A DNA stretch of 64,000 bases, from positions 33,150 through 97,149 of the forward strand of contig CAVMBN010000128.1 of NCBI GenBank assembly GCA_963678705.1, written 5' to 3'. Below are positions 22,521 to 34,003 of the stretch, piece after piece. A program made the position numbers and the translations under genes. The DNA comes from Panorpa germanica. Lineage: Eukaryota > Arthropoda > Insecta > Mecoptera > Panorpidae. The stretch's first letter is position 1. The number at the start of each line of letters is the position of its first letter. The notes beneath the pieces were generated by a model, which was not told where the DNA came from, did no database searches, and saw nothing but the letters and a program-made list of their open reading frames with translations.

Positions 22521-24730
22521 TTAGAAATTAAATCCGCCATTTTAACTAAAATTTTTTTACTTTCGTCTTCTAAACGTGTTCTCCTGTTAGGGTGTTGGTA
22601 CTGATGGGGGATAAATTTTTTATCAAAAATGCAATATCTTCAATCGTTTACGAGATATTTAAAGTTTTATTTTTTAGAAATTAAATCCGCCATTTTGACT
22701 AAAATTTTTTTACTTTCGTCTTCTAAACGTGTTCTCCTGTTAGGGTATTGGTACTGATGGGGGATAAATTTTTTATCAAAAATGCAATATCTTCAACCGT
22801 TTACGAGATATTTAAAGTTTTATTTTTTAGAAATTAAATCCGCCATTTTGACTAAAATTTTTTTACTTTCGTCTTCTAATCGTGTTCTCCTGTTAGGGTA
22901 TTGGTACTGATGGGGGATAAATTTTTTATCAAAAATGCAATATCTTCAATCGTTTACGAGATATTTAAAGTTTTATTTTTTAGAAATTAAATCCGCCATT
23001 TTGACTAAAATTTTTTTACTTTCGTCTTCTAATCGTGTTCTCCTGTTAGGGTATTGGTGCTGATGGGGGATAAATTTTTTATCAAAAATGCAATATCTTC
23101 AATCGTTTACGAGATATTTAAAGTTTTATTTTTTAGAAATTAAATCCGCCATTTTGACTAAAATTTTTTTACTTTCGTCTTCTAAACGTGTTCTCCTGTT
23201 AGGGTATTGGTACTGATGGGGGATAAATTTTTTATCAAAAATGCAATATTTTCAATCGTTTACGAGATATTTAAAGTTTTATTTTTTAGAAATTAAATCC
23301 GCCATTTTGACTAAAATTTTTTTACTTTCGTCTTCTAATCGTGTTCTCCTGTTAGGGTATTGGTACTGATGGGGGATAAATTTTTTATCAAAAATGCAAT
23401 ATCTTCAACCGTTTACGAGATATTTAAAGTTTTATTTTTTAGAAATTAAATCCGCCATTTTGACTAAAATTTTTTTACTTTCGTCTTCTAAACGTGTTCT
23501 CCTGTTAGGGTATTGGTACTGATGGGGGATAAATTTTTTATCAAAAATGCAATATCTTCAATCGTTTACGAGATATTTAAAGTTTTATTTTTTAGAAATT
23601 AAATCCGCCATTTTGACTAAAATTTTTTTACTTTCGTCTTCTAATCGTGTTCTCCTGTTAGGGTATTGGTACTGATGGGGGATAAATTTTTTATCAAAAA
23701 TGCAATATCTTCAACCGTTTACGAGATATTTAAAGTTTTATTTTTTAGAAATTAAATCCGCCATTTTGACTAAAATTTTTTTACTTTCGTCTTCTAAACG
23801 TGTTCTCCTGTTAGGGTATTGGTACTGATGGGGGATAAATTTTTTATCAAAAATGCAATATCTTCAATCGTTTACGAGATATTTAAAGTTTTATTTTTTA
23901 GAAATTAAATCCGCCATTTTGACTAAAATTTTTTTACTTTCGTCTTCTAATCGTGTTCTCCTGTTAGGGTATTGGTACTGATGGGGGATAAATTTTTTAT
24001 CAAAAATGCAATATCTTCAACCGTTTACGAGATATTTAAAGTTTTATTTTTTAGAAATTAAATCCGCCATTTTGACTAAAATTTTTTTACTTTCGTCTTC
24101 TAAACGTGTTCTCCTGTTAGGGTATTGGTACTGATGGGGGATAAATTTTTTATCAAAAATGCAATATCTTCAATCGTTTACGAGATATTTAAAGTTTTAT
24201 TTTTTAGAAATTAAATCCGCCATTTTGACTAAAATTTTTTTACTTTCGTCTTCTAAACGTGTTCTCCTGTTAGGGTATTGGTACTGATGGGGGATAAATT
24301 TTTTATCAAAAATGCAATATCTTCAACCGTTTACGAGATATTTAAAGTTTTATTTTTTAGAAATTAAATCCGCCATTTTGACTAAAATTTTTTTACTTTC
24401 GTCTTCTAATCGTGTTCTCCTGTTAGGGTATTGGTACTGATGGGGGATAAATTTTTTATCAAAAATGCAATATCTTCAATCGTTTACGAGATATTTAAAG
24501 TTTTATTTTTTTAGAAATTAAATCCGCCATTTTGACTAAAATTTTTTTACTTTCGTCTTCTAATCGTGTTCTCCTGTTAGGGTATTGGTACTGATGGGGG
24601 ATAAATTTTTTATCAAAAATGCAATATCTTCAATCGTTTACGAGATATTTAAATTTTTTTTATTTTAAAATTGAATCCGCCATTTTGGCTAAATTTTTTT
24701 ACTTATGTCTTGTAAATGTGTTCTTTAAAT
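22521..24730. repeat. 153-bp tandem repeat, 14 units plus a decayed partial (left arm)
   Basis: Units start at TTAGAAATTAAATCCGCC (22521, 22674, ... 24511), with a 153-bp period and one extra T before the last unit. A degenerate partial unit follows at 24656-24730. Each unit contains the inverted motif TCGTTTACGA. Units are nearly identical. They differ at two diagnostic sites (AAACGTG/AATCGTG and CAATCG/CAACCG) that alternate as a 306-bp dimer over units 6-11. Positioned like iterons or a subterminal array, but no function is demonstrated. Confidence 0.92.
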
Positions 24731-24750
24731 ATCATATGGTATTTACAGAA

Positions 24751-24790
24751 ATATACGATGATAGCCGAAGATAGCCGATGATATCCGAAG
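24751..24790. repeat. 10-bp direct repeat, four units
   Basis: ATATACGATG, ATAGCCGAAG, ATAGCCGATG and ATATCCGAAG lie in tandem about 160 bp before the polymerase start codon. The mirror copy is at about 34166-34205. It could be a promoter-proximal element. Confidence 0.6.
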
Positions 24791-24952
24791 ATGCACAAAG
24801 ATTATGGCTTAAATAGATATATTTAACATTTTTTTATTTAATATTGTTGAATGCAGTTGAATGAGAACATCTGTTGAAAAAAGAACTGCAAGTATATAAT
24901 ATTTTTTTTATAATAAGAAGAAAATAATAAGTGTTAAAAAAAGATTTATGAG

Positions 24953-27900
24953 ATGTATACCTGCAAAGAGTGTAATACATTATTTTCAAGATTAGATAAT
25001 CTGAAACGTCATGAAAATGTATCTTGTAATTCAAATAAATTATTGTGTGAATATTGTGGTTTAATATATACAAATATAAGAAATTATACTCATCATTTAT
25101 TGAAAATACATCAAATTGAATTTGAGTGCAATAATAAACGCAAATTGGATGCTGAACCTGAAATATTAAGTAAACGATCCAAAACGGAGTTAATTGAGAG
25201 TTCATTAACTAAAAAGAAAATTACGGATTGGTGTAATGTATGCAAAAGTAATGTGTTAAATAAAAATCTATATAATCATTATAGAAGTAATGAGCATAAA
25301 AGACTAGCAAGTGTAGATGTAGAATGCGATAATGATATACAAAAAATTACTTCAGCATTTAAAAATCGTATTGCGGCATATAGATTACATACTAAGGAAA
25401 TGTTTAACAGTATTAAAGAATACATGATATTTTTTCAAAATAAAGTATTCGTATTATTGGAAAAGTATTTAAAAGAATTTATTACAATTAAAATAAATAT
25501 TGAATTATTTGGTTTATATGTAAAATATAATAAAGATGCGGAGTTATTAATTGATATAAAATCTTTTAACACTAAAAATAAAGTGATTAATAAATCCATG
25601 GATCTAAAGGAAATATATAATAATTTTAGAAATGTTATTGAAATAAAAAGTGAAGAATTTCAAGAACGTGATTCAGGATGGAGTCTTAAGGAAATAATGC
25701 ATTTGGAAATAAATATTAACAGATATAATCCTTTGCGGGGATCATCTTATATTGATTTACCAAAGAAAGTTAAAGATAAAAAGGCTATAGTAAATGTAGT
25801 AAATAATGATCAAGCTTGCTTTATGTGGGCTATAACTTCAGCATTGTATCCAGCATCAAAAGGTATGACTAGAGTTACATCATATCCACATTATTCAAAA
25901 GTACTTAATTCAAATGGTATAGAATTACCGATGAAATTAAAAGATATTAGAACATTTGAGCATAATAATGATATAAGTGTGAATGTATATGGACTTGAAA
26001 ATAATTCCATTGTGGGACCGTTGTATTATACATCTAAGAAGAAGAAACAACATGTTAATTTATTGTATATTGAAGATTTGAGTAATGGACATTATTGTTG
26101 GATTAAAAATATGTCAAGATTAATAAGAAGTCAATTTACTAAGCATAATGGTAAACAATTTTTGTGTGATGGATGCTTTTCATTTTTTAACACAGAAGAT
26201 CAGTTAAATAGACATTTAGAATATGATTGCAATAAGATATATACAATCCTTCCTTCTAAGTATAAGGCTAAAGATAAATTAGGTAATATGAGACCTCAAA
26301 ACATTTTAAAATTTGATAATTATAAGAATAAATTACGCGTTCCATTTGTGATATATGGAGATTTTGAAACATTATTAAAACCCATTAGTACTTGTTATCC
26401 TGATACTAATACATCATTTTCAAATAATATTCAAATTCATGAACCATATTCTTTTGCTTATTATATTAAATGTTCCTTTAATGATTCCTTAAGTAAGTTT
26501 GTTACGTACAGAGGTATTAATTGCGTTAAAGTATTTATTGAAACAATAACTGAAGACGCTAAACAAATTTATAAAATCTTAAATAAAGTGAAACCTTTAA
26601 ATAAATTATCTGATTGGCAACAACAGGAATATGATGAAGCTTCTATTTGCCATATTTGTGAAGGTATCCTCAAAGGTGATAAAGTGTTAGATCATTGTCA
26701 TTTAACTGGTAATTACCGAGGAGCTGCTCATAATCATTGCAATTTAAAATTTACAATTCCAAAGTTTATACCTGTCATATTCCATAACTTAAGTAATTAC
26801 GATAGCCATATAATTGTAAAAGAATTAGGTAATGATAGTGAAAAAATTGAAGTTATTCCAGAAAATAAGGAAAAGTATATATCTTTTACGAAACATATTT
26901 TGGTGGAATCAAAAGTCGATAAAAATGATAAAGTTCATAACTGCTATATTAAACTTAGATTTATTGATTCTTTACGATTTATGCATTCTAGTTTAGAAAC
27001 ACTTGCAAAAAATTTATTATCAGAACAATTTTTCGAATTAAAAAAATTCTATCCGAATGAAAATCATTTCAATTTATTAAAACGTAAAGGTGTATTTCCT
27101 TATGAATATGTAAATAGTAGGGATATGCTTAATGAATCTGAGTTGCCATCTCAAAATAATTTTTATAGCTCACTTAATGGCTGTAATATATCTGATGATG
27201 ATTACAATCATGCCAAAATGGTTTGGTATGCATTTGAAATGAAAACATTGGGGGAATATTCAGACTTATATTTAAAGATCGATGTTCTGTTGTTAACAGA
27301 TATTTTTGAAAATTTTCGAGATGTGTGCTATAAAACATATAATTTAGATCCCTGTCAATATTATACAGCACCAGGACTTTCTTGGGATGCTATGTTAAAG
27401 TATACAAGTATTGAATTAGAACTTTTAACAGATATTGATATGTTACATTTTATTAAAAAAGGTATAAGAGGTGGAATATCACAATGCTCTCACAGACATG
27501 GAATTGCAAATAATAAATATATGTCCAATTATGATTCAAATAAGGATTCTCAATATTTAATGTATTGGGATGCAAATAACTTATATGGTTGGGCTATGAG
27601 TCAATATTTACCACATGAGGGATTTAAATGGTTAGATACATATAAATTACAAACATTTAATGTAGAAGCTATTGAAGATAACTCAGACGTTGGTTATATA
27701 TTAGAAGTCGATTTAAGATATCCTAATTATTTGCACGATGAACACAATGATCTACCTTTCTGTGCCGAAAATATTAAACCACCTAGCATTAAAACAAATG
27801 ACGTTAAATTAATACCAAATCTAAATAACAAGTATAATTATGTGCTTCACTATAGATCGTTAAAGCAATGTCTTAAAAATAATCTGAAAATAGATAAAAT

Positions 27901-28792
27901 TCATAGAATTTTGGAATTTAAACAGTCTGATTGGTTAAAAAGTTATATTGATCTAAATACATTAAAAAGAAAGAACTCTGCAAATGCATTTGAGAAAGAC
28001 TTTTTTAAATTAATGAATAATTCAGTTTATGGTAAAACAATGGAAAATGTAGATAAACGTGTCGATGTAAAGTTAATAACTCATTGGGATAATATAGGAA
28101 AAAAAATGGGTGCTAATACACTTATAAGTAAACCAAACTATCATAGTTGTTCTATATTTCATGAAAACTTAGTTGCTATTCAAATGCAAAAACTTAAGGT
28201 TTTTTATAATAAACCATTGTATTTAGGATTAAGTGTACTTGATATATCAAAAACTTTAATATACGATTTTCATTATGATTTCATCAAAAAAATCTATAAA
28301 GGTAATGCTAAATTGTTGTATACAGATACAGATTCATTAATATATCAAATTAAAACAGATGATATATATGACGATATTAAGTGTAATCTAGATAAATTTG
28401 ATACATCTAATTATCCATTTAATAATGAATTTTCATTACCTTTAATGAACAAAGCTAAATTAGGCTTAATGAAAGATGAATGCGCGGGTAGTATAATTTG
28501 GGAGTTTGTTGGGTTAAGATCAAAAATGTATGCAATTGATATTGAGGGTTCATGCACAGCTAAAGCAAAAGGAATTAAGAAAAATATTGTAAACAAATTC
28601 AATATTAAAGATTATGTAAATTGTTTATCTCAGGATAACATATTATTGATCACAATGAATACCTTTAAATCGATTAAGCATACAATTTATACTCAAATGA
28701 TAAGTAAAGTAGGTCTTAGTGGAAATGATAATAAAAGATATGTATTAACTGATGGTATAAGTACTTTAGCACATGGACATTATAAAATTTAG
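24953..28792 (+). CDS. Family-B DNA polymerase (DNA_pol_B_2, protein-primed type), intact
   Basis: 1279 aa with no introns, start ATG 24953 (MYTCKEC). Visible modules: zinc fingers at residues 4-25 (C2HC) and 32-53 (C2H2); a third finger at ~91-116; a region with DQACFMWAITSALYP...HVNLL...HYCWIKNM (~285-382) that looks like a cysteine-protease fold; and another C2H2 at ~402-425. Exonuclease I DFETL is at ~467, followed by an HNH/endonuclease VII-like insert (CHIC...DHCHLTG...RG...HNHCN, ~566-600). ExoII NLSNYDSH is at ~612 and ExoIII YLKIDVLLLTD at ~772. The linker motif IRGGIS, motif A DANNLYG (~873), motif B KLMNNSVYGK (~1020) and motif C YTDTDS (1123-1128) follow. All polymerase catalytic carboxylates are present. 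Probable role: replication of this element. It is mirrored by a broken copy in the right arm. Confidence 0.88.
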   Translation: MYTCKECNTLFSRLDNLKRHENVSCNSNKLLCEYCGLIYTNIRNYTHHLLKIHQIEFECNNKRKLDAEPEILSKRSKTELIESSLTKKKITDWCNVCKSNVLNKNLYNHYRSNEHKRLASVDVECDNDIQKITSAFKNRIAAYRLHTKEMFNSIKEYMIFFQNKVFVLLEKYLKEFITIKINIELFGLYVKYNKDAELLIDIKSFNTKNKVINKSMDLKEIYNNFRNVIEIKSEEFQERDSGWSLKEIMHLEININRYNPLRGSSYIDLPKKVKDKKAIVNVVNNDQACFMWAITSALYPASKGMTRVTSYPHYSKVLNSNGIELPMKLKDIRTFEHNNDISVNVYGLENNSIVGPLYYTSKKKKQHVNLLYIEDLSNGHYCWIKNMSRLIRSQFTKHNGKQFLCDGCFSFFNTEDQLNRHLEYDCNKIYTILPSKYKAKDKLGNMRPQNILKFDNYKNKLRVPFVIYGDFETLLKPISTCYPDTNTSFSNNIQIHEPYSFAYYIKCSFNDSLSKFVTYRGINCVKVFIETITEDAKQIYKILNKVKPLNKLSDWQQQEYDEASICHICEGILKGDKVLDHCHLTGNYRGAAHNHCNLKFTIPKFIPVIFHNLSNYDSHIIVKELGNDSEKIEVIPENKEKYISFTKHILVESKVDKNDKVHNCYIKLRFIDSLRFMHSSLETLAKNLLSEQFFELKKFYPNENHFNLLKRKGVFPYEYVNSRDMLNESELPSQNNFYSSLNGCNISDDDYNHAKMVWYAFEMKTLGEYSDLYLKIDVLLLTDIFENFRDVCYKTYNLDPCQYYTAPGLSWDAMLKYTSIELELLTDIDMLHFIKKGIRGGISQCSHRHGIANNKYMSNYDSNKDSQYLMYWDANNLYGWAMSQYLPHEGFKWLDTYKLQTFNVEAIEDNSDVGYILEVDLRYPNYLHDEHNDLPFCAENIKPPSIKTNDVKLIPNLNNKYNYVLHYRSLKQCLKNNLKIDKIHRILEFKQSDWLKSYIDLNTLKRKNSANAFEKDFFKLMNNSVYGKTMENVDKRVDVKLITHWDNIGKKMGANTLISKPNYHSCSIFHENLVAIQMQKLKVFYNKPLYLGLSVLDISKTLIYDFHYDFIKKIYKGNAKLLYTDTDSLIYQIKTDDIYDDIKCNLDKFDTSNYPFNNEFSLPLMNKAKLGLMKDECAGSIIWEFVGLRSKMYAIDIEGSCTAKAKGIKKNIVNKFNIKDYVNCLSQDNILLITMNTFKSIKHTIYTQMISKVGLSGNDNKRYVLTDGISTLAHGHYKI

Positions 28793-29244
28793 TACTAATT
28801 TTAAGTTATGTTTAAGTTTTGTATAAATTTATATCTGTTTTAGTTAAGATAATTAAAATGTATATTTATATAACAATTGAAAAATAGCATATTTGTAAAT
28901 AAATAATAATATATAAACACAAACCATTGAGTTTTATTATTATAAGATTTAATGTTTTAATACATCCATATAAAATAAGATACACATATTTTATTAGTAA
29001 TGTTTTGTTATATATAATTCTTATATGATTAACACTGGTCATAAGAGCTCTAATATATATGCATAAACATATTAATGTATGAGTATGCGTACATAAACTG
29101 GATGACAATTGTATACGTTATATGCAGGAGCAGTACCCAAATCAATTCATTAGTGAATGCAGGCATGTCAAAAAAACCAATATTTCATTTCTTATTATCA
29201 TACCAACGTAATGGGAATGTAACTTGGAATATTGGAATAGTGGT
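28793..29244. other. AT-rich 3' region of the left-arm polymerase gene
   Basis: Non-coding AT-rich DNA between the polymerase stop and the GC-rich patch. A candidate polyadenylation signal AATAAA lies near 28899-28904. A minus-strand open frame of 80 codons (28866-29108) looks like chance, as it is hydrophobic, AT-driven and has no family features. Confidence 0.55.
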
Positions 29245-29370
29245 GTAGGTTAGGTTACACACCCGCGGAGCGAGATTTAGTTTAGAGCCCAAACCCAGGC
29301 CCAGACCCCTACCCGGGCCACCCCACCCGGGTCCGCACCAGGACCCCCCGCCCCAATCTGTACCCCGTAA
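29245..29370. other. GC-rich patch near the palindrome centre (left)
   Basis: An abrupt switch to C-rich sequence (CCCAGGCCCAGACCCCTACC, ACCCCACCCGGG, GGACCCCCCGCCCC) in otherwise AT-rich DNA. It is preceded by GTAGGTTAGGTTAC, which holds two TTAGG-like steps. The mirror copy is at 29597-29722. Confidence 0.75.
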
Positions 29371-29377
29371 ATAGTTC

Positions 29378-29589
29378 GAACGTAACTTGAACGTAATGGG
29401 AACGTAACTTGAACGTAACTTGAACGTAACTTGAACGTAACTTGAACGGAATTCTAAAATAAATACTCTACGTTCAAGTTACGTTCAACTTGAACGTAGA
29501 GTATTTATTTTAGAATTCCGTTCAAGTTACGTTCAAGTTACGTTCAAGTTACGTTCCCATTACGTTCCCATTACGTTCAAGTTACGTTC
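29378..29589. repeat. Palindrome centre: 11-bp repeats and hairpin loop
   Basis: The left array 29378-29448 has six and a half units of GAACGTAACTT, the second being GAACGTAATGG. The right array 29519-29589 is its mirror, except that one further unit carries the ATGG variant (three substitutions). Between them is a perfect inverted repeat: AATTCTAAAATAAATACTC then TACGTTCAAGTT on the left, loop ACGTTC (29481-29486), and the mirror on the right. Single strands would fold back with a 6-nt loop. Confidence 0.9.
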
Positions 29590-30174
29590 GAACTATTTAC
29601 GGGGTACAGATTGGGGCGGGGGGTCCTGGTGCGGACCCGGGTGGGGTGGCCCGGGTAGGGGTCTGGGCCTGGGTTTGGGCTCTAAACTAAATCTCGCTCC
29701 GCGGGTGTGTAACCTAACCTACACCACTATTCCAATATTCCAAGTTACATTCCCATTACGTTGGTATGATAATAAGAAATGAAATATTGGTTTTTTTGAC
29801 ATGCCTGCATTCACTAATGAATTGATTTGGGTACTGCTCCTGCATATAACGTATACAATTGTCATCCAGTTTATGTACGCATACTCATACATTAATATGT
29901 TTATGCATATATATTAGAGCTCTTATGACCAGTGTTAATCATATAAGAATTATATATAACAAAACATTACTAATAAAATATGTGTATCTTATTTTATATG
30001 GATGTATTAAAACATTAAATCTTATAATAATAAAACTCAATGGTTTGTGTTTATATATTATTATTTATTTACAAATATGCTATTTTTCAATTGTTATATA
30101 AATATACATTTTAATTATCTTAACTAAAACAGATATAAATTTATACAAAACTTAAACATAACTTAAAATTAGTA
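29590..30174. other. Right-arm mirror of the GC patch and polymerase 3' region
   Basis: Reverse complement of 28793-29377, with no differences noticed by eye. It contains the mirror GC-rich patch (29597-29722) and the AT-rich tail. No supported gene; the 80-codon frame 29859-30101 is the mirror of the chance frame in the left arm. Confidence 0.7.
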
Positions 30175-33100
30175 CTAAATTTTATAATGTCCATGTGCTA
30201 AAGTACTTATACCATCAGTTAATACATATCTTTTATTATCATTTCCACTAAGACCTACTTTACTTATCATTTGAGTATAAATTGTATGCTTAATCGATTT
30301 AAAGGTATTCATTGTGATCAATAATATGTTATCCTGAGATAAACAATTTACATAATCTTTAATATTGAATTTGTTTACAATATTTTTCTTAATTCCTTTT
30401 GCTTTAGCTGTGCATGAACCCTCAATATCAATTGCATACATTTTTGATCTTAACCCAACAAACTCCCAAATTATACTACCCGCGCATTCATCTTTCATTA
30501 AGCCTAATTTAGCTTTGTTCATTAAAGGTAATGAAAATTCATTATTAAATGGATAATTAGATGTATCAAATTTATCTAGATTACACTTAATATCGTCATA
30601 TATATCATCTGTTTTAATTTGATATATTAATGAATCTGTATCTGTATACAACAATTTAGCATTACCTTTATAGATTTTTTTGATGAAATCATAATGAAAA
30701 TCGTATATTAAAGTTTTTGATATATCAAGTACACTTAATCCTAAATACAATGGTTTATTATAAAAAACCTTAAGTTTTTGCATTTGAATAGCAACTAAGT
30801 TTTCATGAAATATAGAACAACTATGATAGTTTGGTTTACTTATAAGTGTATTAGCACCCATTTTTTTTCCTATATTATCCCAATGAGTTATTAACTTTAC
30901 ATCGACACGTTTATCTACATTTTCCATTGTTTTACCATAAACTGAATTATTCATTAATTTAAAAAAGTCTTTCTCAAATGCATTTGCAGAGTTCTTTCTT
31001 TTTAATGTATTTAGATCAATATAACTTTTTAACCAATCAGACTGTTTAAATTCCAAAATTCTATGAATTTTATCTATTTTCAGATTATTTTTAAGACATT
31101 GCTTTAACGATCTATAGTGAAGCACATAATTATACTTGTTATTTAGATTTGGTATTAATTTAACGTCATTTGTTTTAATGCTAGGTGGTTTAATATTTTC
31201 GGCACAGAAAGGTAGATCATTGTGTTCATCGTGCAAATAATTAGGATATCTTAAATCGACTTCTAATATATAACCAACGTCTGAGTTATCTTCAATAGCT
31301 TCTACATTAAATGTTTGTAATTTATATGTATCTAACCATTTAAATCCCTCATGTGGTAAATATTGACTCATAGCCCAACCATATAAGTTATTTGCATCCC
31401 AATACATTAAATATTGAGAATCCTTATTTGAATCATAATTGGACATATATTTATTATTTGCAATTCCATGTCTGTGAGAGCATTGTGATATTCCACCTCT
31501 TATACCTTTTTTAATAAAATGTAACATATCAATATCTGTTAAAAGTTCTAATTCAATACTTGTATACTTTAACATAGCATCCCAAGAAAGTCCTGGTGCT
31601 GTATAATATTGACAGGGATCTAAATTATATGTTTTATAGCACACATCTCGAAAATTTTCAAAAATATCTGTTAACAACAGAACATCGATCTTTAAATATA
31701 AGTCTGAATATTCCCCCAATGTTTTCATTTCAAATGCATACCAAACCATTTTGGCATGATTGTAATCATCATCAGATATATTACAGCCATTAAGTGAGCT
31801 ATAAAAATTATTTTGAGATGGCAACTCAGATTCATTAAGCATATCCCTACTATTTACATATTCATAAGGAAATACACCTTTACGTTTTAATAAATTGAAA
31901 TGATTTTCATTCGGATAGAATTTTTTTAATTCGAAAAATTGTTCTGATAATAAATTTTTTGCAAGTGTTTCTAAACTAGAATGCATAAATCGTAAAGAAT
32001 CAATAAATCTAAGTTTAATATAGCAGTTATGAACTTTATCATTTTTATCGACTTTTGATTCCACCAAAATATGTTTCGTAAAAGATATATACTTTTCCTT
32101 ATTTTCTGGAATAACTTCAATTTTTTCACTATCATTACCTAATTCTTTTACAATTATATGGCTATCGTAATTACTTAAGTTATGGAATATGACAGGTATA
32201 AACTTTGGAATTGTAAATTTTAAATTGCAATGATTATGAGCAGCTCCTCGGTAATTACCAGTTAAATGACAATGATCTAACACTTTATCACCTTTGAGGA
32301 TACCTTCACAAATATGGCAAATAGAAGCTTCATCATATTCCTGTTGTTGCCAATCAGATAATTTATTTAAAGGTTTCACTTTATTTAAGATTTTATAAAT
32401 TTGTTTAGCGTCTTCAGTTATTGTTTCAATAAATACTTTAACGCAATTAATACCTCTGTACGTAACAAACTTACTTAAGGAATCATTAAAGGAACATTTA
32501 ATATAATAAGCAAAAGAATATGGTTCATGAATTTGAATATTATTTGAAAATGATGTATTAGTATCAGGATAACAAGTACTAATGGGTTTTAATAATGTTT
32601 CAAAATCTCCATATATCACAAATGGAACGCGTAATTTATTCTTATAATTATCAAATTTTAAAATGTTTTGAGGTCTCATATTACCTAATTTATCTTTAGC
32701 CTTATACTTAGAAGGAAGGATTGTATATATCTTATTGCAATCATATTCTAAATGTCTATTTAACTGATCTTCTGTGTTAAAAAATGAAAAGCATCCATCA
32801 CACAAAAATTGTTTACCATTATGCTTAGTAAATTGACTTCTACATATTTTTAATCCAACAATAATGTCCATTACTCAAATCTTCAATATACAATAAATTA
32901 ACATGTTGTTTCTTCTTCTTAGATGTATAATACAACGGTCCCACAATGGAATTATTTTCAAGTCCATATACATTCACACTTATATCATTATTATGCTCAA
33001 ATGTTCTAATATCTTTTAATTTCATCGGTAATTCTATACCATTTGAATTAAGTACTTTTGAATAATGTGGATATGATGTAACTCTAGTCATACCTTTTGA

Positions 33101-34003
33101 TGCTGGATACAATGCTGAAGTTATAGCCCACATAAAGCAAGCTTGATCATTATTTACTACATTTACTATAGCCTTTTTATCTTTAACTTTCTTTGGTAAA
33201 TCAATATAAGATGATCCCCGCAAAGGATTATATCTGTTAATATTTATTTCCAAATGCATTATTTCCTTAAGACTCCATCCTGAATCACGTTCTTGAAATT
33301 CTTCACTTTTTATTTCAATAACATTTCTAAAATTATTATATATTTCCTTTAGATCCATGGATTTATTAATCACTTTATTTTTAGTGTTAAAAGATTTTAT
33401 ATCAATTAATAACTCCGCATCTTTATTATATTTTACATATAAACCAAATAATTCAATATTTATTTTAATTGTAATAAATTCTTTTAAATACTTTTCCAAT
33501 AATACGAATACTTTATTTTGAAAAAATATCATGTATTCTTTAATACTGTTAAACATTTCCTTAGTATGTAATCTATATGCCGCAATACGATTTTTAAATG
33601 CTGAAGTAATTTTTTGTATATCATTATCGCATTCTACATCTACACTTGCTAGTCTTTTATGCTCATTACTTCTATAATGATTATATAGATTTTTATTTAA
33701 CACATTACTTTTGCATACATTACACCAATCCGTAATTTTCTTTTTAGTTAATGAACTCTCAATTAACTCCGTTTTGGATCGTTTACTTAATATTTCAGGT
33801 TCAGCATCCAATTTGCGTTTATTATTGCACTCAAATTCAATTTGATGTATTTTCAATAAATGATGAGTATAATTTCTTATATTTGTATATATTAAACCAC
33901 AATATTCACACAATAATTTATTTGAATTACAAGATACATTTTCATGACGTTTCAGATTATCTAATCTTGAAAATAATGTATTACACTCTTTGCAGGTATA
34001 CAT
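30175..34003 (-). pseudogene. Family-B DNA polymerase, right-arm copy, frameshifted
   Basis: Mirror of the intact left-arm gene. An 11-bp deletion at 32840/32841 (left-arm bases 26115-26125 are missing) shifts the frame just after HYCWIKNM. This leaves an N-terminal frame of 387 codons (34003 down to 32840) holding the zinc fingers and the protease-like region. A second frame of 898 codons (32871 down to 30175) holds the ExoI-ExoIII, HNH-like insert and polymerase motifs A-C. The second frame has its own ATG at 32871, so a polymerase lacking the N-terminal domains could in principle be made. No other lesion was seen. Confidence 0.88.

Noticed and set aside
22521..24730. 153-bp repeat as a coding repeat
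   Set aside because: Stops occur in all frames in each unit and there is no conserved peptide.
24834..25205. 123-codon minus-strand frame opposite the polymerase start
   Set aside because: Shadow of the polymerase N-terminus in AT-rich DNA; no family signal.
28866..29108. 80-codon minus-strand frame and its mirror at 29859-30101 as a membrane peptide
   Set aside because: AT-driven hydrophobic translation in the polymerase 3' region. It is identical in both arms only because the arms are identical.
29250..29265. TAGGTTAGGTTA as insect telomere repeat at the palindrome centre
   Set aside because: Only two TTAGG steps are present, too few to call telomeric. Noted as composition only.
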